A stretch of DNA of 64,000 bases from assembly GCA_013398055.1 (NCBI GenBank), contig VZRS01005498.1:372001-436000 (forward strand). The letters run 5' to 3'. Origin of the DNA: Ifrita kowaldi. Its lineage: Eukaryota; Chordata; Aves; Passeriformes; Cinclosomatidae. The notes under the pieces are model-generated. The model was not told the DNA's origin, did not search any database, and worked only from the letters and a program-made list of their open reading frames with translations. Below are positions 12,606-24,080 of this stretch, in pieces. Position numbers and translations under genes: made by a program. Positions within the stretch are counted from its first letter, which is position 1. Each line of letters starts with the position of its first letter.

Positions 12606-15600
12606 GCTACAAAAGGCCCTATCTTTTGACATGAGAGTGGTGGACGTGGAGGAGCAGGGTCTTGTCCCACTTACTACATCGCAGTGTCCATCCCAGTAAC
12701 CAGAGACACAGATCAGATCAGACAGGAATGACAAGAAGTCCTTTCAGAGTAAAAGCAGAGGCGTTGTGTCACAAAGGCATCCCTGAAGGAAATAAAGCAT
12801 TGTGACAGACCTGGACCTTTCAATGTACCCTAGAAGAATGCTCCAGTGGACCCTTGAGAGATGACCACACTCGAGAGCCATGGATATAACCAGGCACTCA
12901 TCCTTCTACAAGCTGAGGCAGTCTGAATGGCATGTTCTAGATGTGAGTAATGTGGCTGGAGCACTGCCGAGCACTTGTGCTCGTGTAGAAGGCTAGAAAG
13001 CTGCGCCGAAGTGACTGACTGTCACACGTAGCCGGGATGATATGCTGCCTCTTCAGACATGCGTTCTTTCCCCTCTACTCAAAGCCTGAGGACAGCGCAG
13101 AGTTTTCTCGAGCTGCTGCTCAAAGCAGGCTGAGTGTGCCCTGCTGGGGGAGTGGGAGGTGAGAGGGAGCAGTGCAGACAGGCTCCTTCTCCTGCTGCAG
13201 TGTCCCCTCCATGCTCAGCTTCCTGGCCTCTGCCATGCTCCCTGTGCCTTTCTGTGAACAGCTCTGGTTCCTGACAGTCCTTTCAGGTCAGATTTTCTCT
13301 GAAAGCTGGAACGTTGTCTGGGGAGAGAGGGAGGTGCCCCATCCTGTCAGAATGGCATTGCTGCATGTGTATTCCTGGAATGGCTAGGCTCCCTTTATGT
13401 TCTTCGTAGGGTTGGGATTTATTTTTATTTAACTCCTGAGAAAAAAATCTAGCTTTGAAATTTTCCCTGATTATGAAGATGTGCAAGTCTTCCTTCATGT
13501 TTCCAGCATCTGACTTCAACAAAAGTCCCCTAAGGTTTTCTAGTTACAAATTGGACTTTTGTGAATAATGGTGACTCAAATATTCCAAAGCAATTTTAAT
13601 ATTCCCTATATCCATCAAAGTACTGCAGCTAGGTCCATGCAACTAGCTTCAGAAAGCCACGTGAAAATGCAAATGTTTGCTTTCTCAACCAGAACTGAAA
13701 AATACTAAGCATTTCTAAAGGAGAAACAGAACAGTATGTTCTACTTTCCTTATGTATTTTATAAAAAATGCATATATAAAAATGAATATAAATTCTTTTA
13801 GGAGAAATTGTTTCATAAAAGAAACATGAGTTTGCTTTGGCAAAGATGCTTATGATTTATGGTTCATTCTGTAAACTTGGCCAAACAATTTCCTTCTCCT
13901 TTATGATTGGAGAGCAGAGCTGTCGGGGGCAGGGAGTTACAGGATGGCATCTGTTCTTAGAGCAAGAGAATTATGTTTATTCATGATTAGTTTATGCAGA
14001 AAATGCATCAAAGAGTTTATTTGAATTTTTGATAAATTTGCCTTGTAGAAAAGAAATATTTTTCTTAATTGGACCTTATAGGAAAAATCCCAGTAATGGC
14101 AAATGCAAATGAGAAATAATCTGAATTTAAAGAGGCTTTTTTTTTCAGAACCACTAGCTCTCAAAGTAGGGTGAGGCCACTGTCTTTGCACTTTTTAATA
14201 AAATTGTGGCTTTTCTTCTCGCCTTTATTTCTGTATGCATATTCCATGATAGTACAGTAGTGGTTTAACATGTAGCTTCTTCATGAATCTTTACTGAAAG
14301 CAGGAGATAAGTTTATCAGTATCATGCTCAGTAGCCTTCTTTCCCTGCTTGCTTTTTAGTATTGAATGAGGTTTTATGAAGTGCCACCAACCATGCCAGT
14401 TTTCCATATTTTTCACTCTATGTAAATTTTTGCAGAGAGGTAGGGAGAGCAAGTGAAAGATTGACACTGGTATCTCCTGAAATGTTCTCTGGGGTTTTTT
14501 TTAAGCAGCTCAATTTTCCTATAGCGTTGCCAAAAACCTAACAGATGATGTTTTCAGGATCAGAGACAGGAGATTGAAATGTTGCTAATGTCTGTAGCAC
14601 TTAAGTCATAGAATTCTGTAAAGAAATGTGCCGTGATTGATCTGATTAATCTTTTAGATGGGTGGTGAAAGAGAAGGAAGCTTCTCCACCATGCGGAATT
14701 TTTATATTTATATAACTGCTTTTCAGACGCTGAGCTTGGGTGTCCTTGTAATATCCTGACACGGGTGACTTGTACTCGGCAATTCCTGCTGAATTGAGTG
14801 CTCTGCGTCAGAAAGGAAAAGTTTTCTGTCTGGCTATAATAGAAACATTTTTTACAATTCTCTCCCAGGAGAAAAGTCCCCCGGGATCCTTTGGGGAATG
14901 TAAAGCAGCGTGGCACACAGGCATGCTGCCACTGTGCAGAACCTGTCCCCTTGCTGCAAGAGGGTTCTCCACCGTAACCCACATTGAGGGGTCGTGGCTG
15001 GAAAGCTTCAGGTTCTATCTCATCGTTCTCAAGATTAACTGGAGTTTTGGATGAACACGGATGCTGTAGCTGAGCTGGAGAAACCCTCATGCAGCTGGCA
15101 TTTACCCTCCCATCCTGATCTGCAGCAGATTTGTGAGTCAGTCTTCATTCGGTCTAACAAAGCTGCAAGACCTGGTGCTTGTGCTGAAGGATTCCAGTCC
15201 TTCCCCAGCTTCTCATGGCTGTGCTGATGAGGAGAGCAGGTGCACCTTTTTCTGGTGCCACCAGTCATGACACAATTGCTACAGAAACTCTGGTTTCTCT
15301 TTGAAACTCACGTGAGCAATTACCTGCTGGTTATCTCACGCAGAATTGGGTCTTTCCAGCCCTGTCTTTCAGCTTCAAAGGTGCAATACTTGATAAGTGG
15401 AGCTAAAGACATTTTCCTTTTCATGTAAATTCTTGTAAGTTCTCAGTCTCTCTGGGCAGGGAGCAGAGGGCAGTATTAATGTGTCTGTGTAGATACACAT
15501 GCACACAATTAATTGTTATTTTAGCAAGAGCATGGAGCTTTAGCAAGGATGTAAAAAAGCCAACATATAATGCACTGCAACCAATGAGCAGAACTGGTCA

Positions 15601-18600
15601 GGCAGTGCAATAATAGAGTTTTATTTTGGGAGGAAACAGACTTAGAAAAAAGATAATTCTGTTCTTCTCTAAACTAGAAAAAGAGCAACAAATAATTTTT
15701 TACCAAAATTCAGAAAATTTGAATAATTTGATCAAATCTATTTGGTCTTCTCTCTTTGGGAACCTGCTAAGTGAATACTCAGAGCAACGTGAGTGAATAA
15801 TAGACTTTCATAGGGTTTTGTGTTCCAACTGTTATTTGTTCAGTGCCTATAATGCCACACAGAACTTAAAGAACATTTAATACTACAATTAATTATATCA
15901 TGTTGGAATAAATAATTTCCTAAATATACACTCTGTCACGGTGACCACTGATAAGGAATTTAATTTGAAACCCAGCTCTTGGCTTCTGAAAATCAGCTTT
16001 AACTAAATTGTCGTAGTCATTACATGTTGTAAAGCCTCTATATTTCACACTTCGTTTTCTATCCAAATGGATGACAGCCTACTTCAAAGGGAAAGAAGTA
16101 AACCTGTGGTCAGAGTGTTCACCTGAGCAGCATGCTCTCCCTGGATCCTACGTCTGGCAGTTGCACGCATTTTGAATTCCTGCAGGTTTACAATTTAATT
16201 GGTCAAAAATCAAAGGGTGTCCAGTTGAACTTGACCTTATAACAGGGTCAGAGATTGGGGGCAGTGTTTGATGCTCCACCTTTCCTGACATTTCGCTGTT
16301 GCACAAAAGTGGGAGAGATGTTTCAATGAACTTCCCAGGCTGGAAATGTTAACCCCAAATATTCGGAGCTTGCGAACACGAAGTTTATATGGAAGAGAGA
16401 CAGTTTTATAGCCCTATTTGTGGGCATAGTAGATGCTATATTCTAAGAAGTGAAGATAATGTGCTAGTTTGTACCTTTTCACAGTCTGTAACATTGACCC
16501 AAATACTCAGATCCTCATTCAGCCACTGTGAATGGTTTCAGTGTGTAAGAATTTGCCATGGGAAGCATACAAATATTTCAAACTCCAGTGGCAGGATCTA
16601 CATGACCCTTTTTTGTGACCAGTCCAGGAAGACTGGTGATGTTCCTTGTTACACACACATCCGCGGGCAGCAGTCCCTGTGTACTTCCTCTGATTTTTTT
16701 GTTTATGTGGAGGTTATTGAGGGAAATGATTGGAGACAGAAGCTTGGAAGTGTTTGGAAGAAGACCAAAACCAGAATTGGTCTGAATCTGAATGAAAAAT
16801 TAAGGTGTGTTTGCTACCTCATTGCTTTGGACAGTTTGCTTTAGGCCACATCTTTTAAAACAGAAGCATCATTTGGGTATATCCTATTCGTGGATCCCTG
16901 GGCAAAATGAATGGGTGTAACTGAAGGCAGGGGCTCCAAACTCTTTCCTCTTTGCTCTCCTTTCTCTCCTCCTCCCTTGGGCAGTCTGGTCTAAAGTGAG
17001 CAGAAGGGAATCATGAAGCCTTGCTGGAGTTTGAAGGAACAGTGAGCTCTGCCCCACTGTGCTGCTGCCTTTGCTGGTCCTGTCAACCAAGAGGGAATGC
17101 AGCAGGAATTTTTACCAGTGGTGACATAGTAACTGAGGCAGTACTGTGTGGTTGCATAGGCATGTCTTCCTTTCAGCTCATGCAGTATTCGTGTCAACAC
17201 ACAGAGCGTGCAGCTCACAGAAAGGGAGGTGCCCTGTTGCTGTTGGAGGTGTGCATAAGGGCTATATAGATTGAATTTGTATGGGCATCCAAAAAAACTA
17301 TTCATTTTTATTTTTTTCTTTTTTCTTTCCTTGAACCAAACTCAATATCTGGGGCTTTGTCACAACAGATAGCTGCGTTTGGGGGCCTCGGTGTCATGTG
17401 CAAGTAATAAGAACATTGTCACTGTTTATCTGACCAGAGACTGATAGTTCCATACCTTTCAACTTGACTGGGAAGGTAAGGTGCAAGAACTTTTAAACTG
17501 TGTGTTTTCATCAGGGGACTGATTTGGGCTGGTATTGGTGACACTGTTCATGTGTAAATGCCTGCTTTTAAAAGCACTTGTGTTTAGATAAGACCCATTT
17601 GCTTTCTTTTTGGAAAGAAACCAGAGGAGATACATCTGGATAATCAGAAAATGAGTGTCGTGGTAGAAAATAGAACACTTAATACTGTTAATCAGTGTTC
17701 ATGCTAAAAGCAGTAATGTAAATTTTTTGAGTATGTGCCACAGGAATAAAATTTAAATATCTCTCATTTATAGGTAAAAACATGTGATTTTAAAAAAATT
17801 AATTTTTCTACTCAGATGTATAGTCCCTTCTCCTTTACTCCTCGTTCAGACTATTCATGCAAAACCTGGGGTGTTACACAATAACTGATGCTGGATATTC
17901 CTTTACTTATCTAGTTTTCATGTTTGTACCCAACACATTTGGTCATTTTCAAGTTATCACTTTATTATTTGGCATAGCTTTCAAAAATCTAACCAACTAT
18001 GGGATGGAAAGTGCATTGTACAAAGTTGTCCTCTTGTGTACCCCCCACTTCCCTCTAGCTACCCATTTCACAAACAGGTTGATAAACCTGGCATGGCCCA
18101 ATATCATTATTCTGTAGCAGGTGTCAGTTGGGAGTTTTTTTATATTTCAGGATCCCTTGACCTTTCTTTTGGGCACACGTACAGTGTGTTAATGATGAGC
18201 AATGTCCACACATCAGCACTAATTCAAACTTGAGCTCTTCCAGAGTTTGAAATATGCATGGATAAAGTCTGTGCAGATGGTCCTGAATTTTAATATATAA
18301 AAGTCACACTAAAACAAAGTTAACTTTTAAAATTCTGCAATAAATCACAAAAAGCTGAATATGATCCTCTGGATGTCTTAATTAGATGAATTTCTTTCAC
18401 TTAATCAAACATTCAAAGTCAAAGGGACAAAAGACACAGCCTTTTTTAGTCACTAAATCCTGAATAATGGCTTAGTGGTCAGAAGAGTTGATCAAGTTAT
18501 TTGCTGCCATTCATGTTTATGTTTGGTTGTATTCTTTCTTTGATTAAGTTGAAAATCACCGTTTCAATTTTCTTATCAGACCGAATCAAGAATACCCTTC

Positions 18601-18604
18601 ATCA
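12606..18604. other. Unique non-coding DNA between CR1 copies
   Basis: No gene is recognised. The stretch from 13000 to 13390 is moderately GC-rich; from about 13540 to 14350 it becomes very AT-rich with many TAAT cores, two octamer motifs and an E-box. A minus-strand frame of 176 codons (14560-15090) and a plus-strand frame of 151 codons (16389-16844) are the longest here. Both have an ATG but no domain, no repeated motif and no splice partners, so I treat them as chance. CT-rich sequence occurs at 16940-16980. Confidence 0.65.
13658..13675 (+). promoter_or_regulatory. E-box plus octamer motif pair
   Basis: A palindromic E-box CACGTG (13658-13663) sits four bases upstream of a perfect POU-type octamer ATGCAAAT (13668-13675). 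A second perfect octamer occurs 428 bases downstream at 14103-14110, inside AT-rich sequence with TAAT cores. Octamers bind POU-domain factors, and CACGTG binds bHLH factors. Functional use is only inferred; single copies of these motifs are expected by chance in 64 kb, and the pairing is what makes it notable. Confidence 0.3.
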
Positions 18605-18877
18605 GGAATTGTAGTGATAGGACAAGGAATAATGGGTTCAAACTGAAAGAAGGGAAATTTAGGTTAGCTATATGGAAGAAATTCTTTAGTGTGAGGATGG
18701 TGAGGCACTGGAAGATGCTGCCCAGAGAAGCTGTGGATGCCCCATACCTGTTCGAGGCCAGGCAGGATGGGGCTTTGAGCAACCTGGTTTAAAGGGAGGT
18801 GTCCCTGTCCAGGACAAGGGACCTGGAATTAGATGATTTTAAGCTCCCTTCCAATGCAAACCACTCTATGATTCTCT
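18605..18877 (+). mobile_element. CR1 LINE, 3' fragment (copy 2)
   Basis: A + strand CR1 3' end of a different subfamily from copy 1. It shows 'gataggacaaggaataatgg', 'aagaaattctttagtgtgag' and 'gatggtgaggcactggaag', then 'cccagagaagctgtggatgc', 'ggatggggctttgagcaacc', 'ctggtttaaagggaggtgtc' and a terminal 'cttccaatgcaaaccactct' followed by ATGATTCTC. Roughly 270 bases remain, with no coding capacity. The 5' breakpoint is approximate. An ORF of 68 codons on the minus strand is just the antisense reading of this repeat. Confidence 0.93.
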
Positions 18878-20804
18878 AATTCATACCAGCTGTACTTCCA
18901 GGCTTGCTGCCATCCAAGAATTTGGCATCATGGCCATCTGCACACAAATGCATTTAAGGAACGGTTAGTTTGCAATCTGACCTTCAAAGATGGGTAAATA
19001 GCAATAACCAAGATGATCCCCACAACCCAATTTTTAGGCATCTCAGATAGGAACCAGCAGTAAGAAGGGCAGGGGTTGAGGGGTATCCTCTGGGCTCGGA
19101 GAGGGGCACTGCACCCTCTGTGTGTTGCTCAGAGCTCAGCCCCGTGGGTGTCCCAGCGGCTCGCACAGAGCACGTGGAGGCCATCAGACCGGAGCAACCC
19201 GACTCTCAAGGACTCCTGTTTACCACAGGCACATGGCACTTCAAAGAAACTTCACATATGGCTAAATTAACAGGATTTCCTAATGAGGAAATTAGCAAAT
19301 GTCCAACTGCTTCAGGGTTATCTCTATGCTGAGTTCCCACGTTTTTTCTCCAAATCTTAAAAATGTTATATTTTGTTTTAAAAAAGTGATTTGTTCTGGC
19401 AACCTCTCCAGATTTTTCTGGCTTTATTGGAAACAGCTGTGACATTTTTGATGAAGTGGGATGGCTTTGGTTTTGTGTGTTTGGTTTTTTGTTTTTTAAT
19501 TAAGCCAGAGGTAGATCTGGAGCATGGAAACGTCAGTTGCTACTATAAACAAAGTTTTTGGAGAATGGGGAGGAAGAGAGAGCCTGAGAGCAAGGATTTA
19601 CAATGGAGAAGTATTAGGATTGACTCTAGGTGTCACTGTGAGCTGTGCCTGTAATTCTGCAGCTCCATTTCCACTTTTATTCAGTGACCCCCACTTTCCA
19701 GCCTTCTTCCTCCTCTCTCTTTCTCCCATCTCTCCCTCTCTGACTCTGTAACACACACACGTGCATGCAGAGAAGTCTCTGACAAATAATAGCTGGAAGC
19801 AAGGAAATTACTGTGATCATTAGAGAACATGGCATTGATATAAATTAATAGATATTTAATAACAATGCTGGTTAACTGAATATTTATTATGTGTGATATC
19901 TCATTTGTATGAAGCCATGGAAAGAAAATGAGTTTTAAAAAGTAGCTCAGCTTTCTTTTGCCCATTTCAATACTTCTACAGGTAAAAGCAGAAAGCAAAC
20001 ACCAAACAAGATTCTCTCCCAGTTTTGCTGATTTGGACTGGGCAGGGCTGGATCGTTTTAGGCGTTACAGATTTGATTGCAGGCACGAGGGGTTCTGGCA
20101 AATTTTGAAGCTGTACCCACCCACAAAAGCAACCTCTACCTCTTAATGTTTTCTGTTCACTAATATTAAGTTAACTTCCCAATTTATAATTTAGAACACT
20201 TTCCTGTAAGATCCACTTAAAGAATACTAACTAATGACATACAGCAACATCATTAAACACTTTAGTGCCTCGGGGTAACAGACTACAATGCATCCTGCAA
20301 AGTAGCACTCCGAGGCTGTATGAACATATTCTGTCACCTTGCAATCTTTTATAGCATAGCCCTGGGAATGTGCAGGGAGATAACACGCAGCGGAATAGAA
20401 CAAAGTCTGCTGGAGTCACACTCTCCTTAACGTGAGGAATTATCAAGATGCCGTACGCTTCCCGGTTAGGTCCCAAACAGATGAACTTTTGTAAATGAGC
20501 AAATTTAAATGCCTTCTTATCACACATAGGCAGAACGCTGTTTTCATGGTGTTACTGAGAGTCTGATGTTACTTTTAAGTGACTTTGTGCAGTGATCAGT
20601 ACTTTGGTCCTAATTAGTAAAAGTAGTTACTGCCTTAGATTTAAATCATAAACAGAAAAAATAGGTCATCTGATGTTTTAATTCACCCGTCTGCCAACCT
20701 GAAATTATTCCTTGCTGTACATATTCTAATCTTTTTCCTGCACCACTTCAACTTTCCTAAGCAACAGTTTGCCTGACTTCATGGGTTTTTTTCTTTGGAG
20801 TTTG

Positions 20805-20818
20805 TTTTTTTTTTTTTT
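20805..20818 (+). repeat. Poly(T) run
   Basis: Fourteen consecutive T bases. Several similar runs occur in the window. In this genome they are not markers of LINE insertion, because CR1 does not end in poly(A). Confidence 0.85.
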
Positions 20819-21799
20819 GCTGGAATTTAGTAGGGTTCTTCTGAAGGACAGAAACAATTTTTAAAGCAGCTTCATAGAACTCCATTTCCTTTTTGATTCG
20901 GGTTCCTCCGAAGTGCTGGATCTTGAGTTCTTGTAGCATCCCATGGAAAAGGGAGGGCAAGCTGCAAAGTACAAGTTCTCCTGGTGAAGGCTGCTTGTTG
21001 CTAGATGGAACTTCTGAACCACCTCTCCTTGGTTTTCATCCTCGCCTTGTACTGCGCCGCACACCAAACGTTCGATACGGCGATGACTCCGAGATGCACC
21101 CTGTCACTAATCTAGTCGCTCGTGGCTGCTGTGATTATCCAGTCCCTATAAAATTACTCCTGGACAATGTCATCAGTGTAGTCTCACCTCTGAATGGAGC
21201 AGCTCTTTTTTCTCTCCTTTTTTTTTTTTCTTCTTTTTTTAATCGGGATTAAGCAGTCAGATCTGATGACACTTCACACGAGTGCAGTTGTTTGAAAACA
21301 TACTGTCCTTTCAATCACAGTAAGTGACAGTGTGCACAGTGTGCACTCTGCTGATGCCACGGCTGCCTTTGATGCCTGCTCTGACTTGCTTTAAGATAAA
21401 TAGTTCAGAGGAAAATTCTTTACAGTAGCAAACTACTTTTGCCAAATATTTAGCTCTGTATAGTTCTTTTTTTCCCCTTACTTTTTTCTTTTAAAAGGAA
21501 AATATAACAGGGATTAAATCGGGGGAGAGTTGAGGAGCCATTTCCCAGGATGAATATTTTTTTACTGGGGACAGGCTTAAATTCCTGTATATTTAGAGCA
21601 AAGGAGTGGGTGTGAGGAAATATGTCTAAGCTCCTTGCTCCCATCTCCATGCCCAGTTTCTCTCTCATGGATATTATAGAGGCTTGAGTGGGAGTTTGGG
21701 ATTTTTCAGTATGTGGGAGACAGCTACTGGCAAAAGAAACCTGCAGAGCTGAGTAAACCCCACACAGTTGCATCTCTAATTTCTTTCCTCGTGCTGTCC

Positions 21800-22195
21800 T
21801 TTGGGTGATGAGATGGAGGAGATGAGCCTTACAGAGTGTAGGAGTGGGAAGGGACGGCAGCACTCAGCTGTGCTGGGGCCCTGTAGGGGCTTCCTTTGGC
21901 CAGGGAGCTCCCCAATGGCTGAGGCACCACTGGGGCTGGGCTCTGTGGGCTCCAGCCGGCAGGAGACAGGCAGGGAACAGGGACAGAGCACCTCAGAAGG
22001 TCACTCCTGAGATCGCTCCTGCTCCACCCCTGCCCTGTGCAGTCACTGCCCCTGGAATGAGGGGGACAGCAGAGCGGAGCCAGCGCTGCCCTGGGGCAGA
22101 GCCAAAGGCTGAGGCAGTGCTTGCTGTGCCCACACCAAGCACTGACTACCAGGCTGGGGCAGGAGGAAAGATCCTCTTCAATAGCTGTGAGGCCT
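21800..22195. other. GC-rich patch in AT-rich surroundings
   Basis: About 400 bases with a much higher GC content than the flanks, rich in TGG/CAG-type words such as 'ctggggctgggctctgtggg', and with few CpGs. Three overlapping + frames (about 70-117 codons) are open mainly because GC-rich DNA has few stop codons; they are low in complexity and not recognised. It is not a CpG island by eye. It could be a degraded old repeat or an isolated GC-rich segment. Confidence 0.5.
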
Positions 22196-22649
22196 GAAGT
22201 GTCAGGAAACAGCCATCATGTATTGCAGGAGAGATGTGAAGGTGGAGAAGATCTCTTGTAGGTCTGGTGGAGTCTTGCGTGTGGCTTTTGTTTTGCTACT
22301 TCTGGAGAGTTTAAGGATGAGGAGTGTTTCCAGCAGGGGAGAAGGAGAGAAAGAATCTTAATGGAAAACATTCTTAGTCATAGCAGAAATTTTCAGTAAG
22401 TGTTTTTTTTCCATTTTTTTTTCTGTAACATTTTCTGGTGCTGACTGCAAGTCATGCAGTATTTAAATTCTCTTCATCTTGGATGATTCACTGAAGGTCA
22501 GGTCTCTTGAAGTAATATTTTCTTTCTTATCTTCACCTAATCAATCTTGTCATATATAAAAAGTCCAAGCAGTTGTATCAGTGCTTTAGGACAATGTAAC
22601 AATATTAGACTAATCAAAATAAACCAATCACATATTAGAAATTATTTTA

Positions 22650-23070
22650 AAGTGATATGGCAAAAAAAAAAGCGCACAATCTGCCAAATAAAGCTGATAA
22701 AATGACACTCATTGGTCATTACAATGTGGAGGAAGTTGCAGGGTTTTTTCTTCTTCTAGGATATTTAACTGCTTGGCTTCTAATATTTCTTTTAATGTTT
22801 GCTTTTGCCTGGCAGGAATGTGATAAAATTATGCAAAGCTATGATTCACATAGAACAAATACAGATTGCAAACTATATAATGTTATCCTGGCCTGCTGTT
22901 TATAAAGCAATGAATACGCCTGCTAACTCTGTATGCTGATGATTTTTTGCAGCCAGGTTTATAGCTGGATGAATGACCTTTACTTTTTCTAATTATTATT
23001 TTACACAAGCAAATAATTTACCTTTATAATCATAAGCAATCATCGAGAAAGACCCTTGGCAGGTGCAGGC
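22650..23070. promoter_or_regulatory. Enhancer-like AT-rich block
   Basis: The block has evenly mixed, non-repetitive AT-rich sequence with dense TAAT/ATTA homeodomain cores (for example 'ctaattattattttacacaa' near 22990), an octamer-like ATGCAAAG near 22832, and GATA-like words. This texture is typical of conserved non-coding elements near developmental genes, but conservation cannot be seen from one sequence. The + frame 22657-22905 across the block is hydrophobic, but it begins in an A run and is not recognised. Confidence 0.25.
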
Positions 23071-24037
23071 ATATTGTACTTTTCACATAGTTCAGTAAAT
23101 AGCCTTTTGCTGGTTCTGGTATGGTTTCTATGCCTTGTGTGTTGCTCTACACAGAAATAGTGTGAATTTAAACTTAAGGCAAATTATCTCAATTGTATAT
23201 ATATGAGTTTGCGTAAAATCATGGGCTTTCCTCGTTGTGCAGTCAGGCCTGTTGGATAAATGACCTAATGGTTCTGGTGCAGTGTCTGCAAGAGTGGCTG
23301 AAGAAATCAGACTTTTCTCACCAAGCAAACAGTTGTGTCAGCCTGGCACAGAGCCTTAGGACTTGGAGAAAATCTGATAGTTTCGTGGTCAGTGTACCCA
23401 GAAGTGACCAGAAGAAGAACTGGTCACCATGGCCAATTTCTCAGCCGTAGCCTGCTAAGCAGAAGCGTATGAAAAGGCTGGCTCAGTTTCTTCACTGCTG
23501 GAGTCTTCCTGAGCGTCTTGAGGGTCAGACACTGTTTTAAAGCACTTACAATAGAATGGCAGTGACTGAATTGCTGACAGCATAGCATGCAATCTTGCTC
23601 AAGGAGTGTAGCATTAGTCTAGAGACTACATGGGGTAGTTCAGAGACACCTGAGCTGTTTCAGCAGTAACACTGAACTTTCATGCTTCAGCTCTTTCTGA
23701 CACAGCTGCTTGTTTCACAAACAGGTGTCTAAAACTGCTGTGAAAGTCACTTCACCTGCAGACTGAGCAAAAGTCTACTGACTTTTCATATAATGGTGTA
23801 GTGTCAAGTAATAACGTGCACATTTTGTCTCTTGGGAATTGCAACTTGGGCACCTGTTGTCTGTGAAAATGAGAAGAGACCCATGCTTTGAGGGAGCTGG
23901 TAAAGAAACCTGCTGGAGGCTGCCCTTCATCTCACTGTGTTTTCCCTCTATCACCAGTTGTGCAGCAGAGGGACTAATTCTGCTGTGTGTGTTACAGGAC
24001 TTTTCCCATTTGTTTTCCATCTCAGGAACAAATTAAT

Positions 24038-24080
24038 TGGGTTTGGTTTTTTTGTTTGTTTGTTGGTTTGGTTTGGTTGT
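24038..24080 (+). repeat. GTTT/GGTTT simple repeat
   Basis: Imperfect tandem GTTT and GGTTT units over about 40 bases. It is low-complexity sequence with no sign of function. Confidence 0.75.

Noticed and set aside
14560..15090. 176-codon minus-strand open frame with an ATG
   Set aside because: It is the longest in the window, but of the size expected by chance in 64 kb read six ways. It has no domain, is overlapped by a 94-codon frame on the other strand, and has no splice context.
16389..16844. 151-codon plus-strand open frame with an ATG
   Set aside because: No family signature, and flanked by AT-rich sequence without promoter or poly(A) context. Treated as chance.
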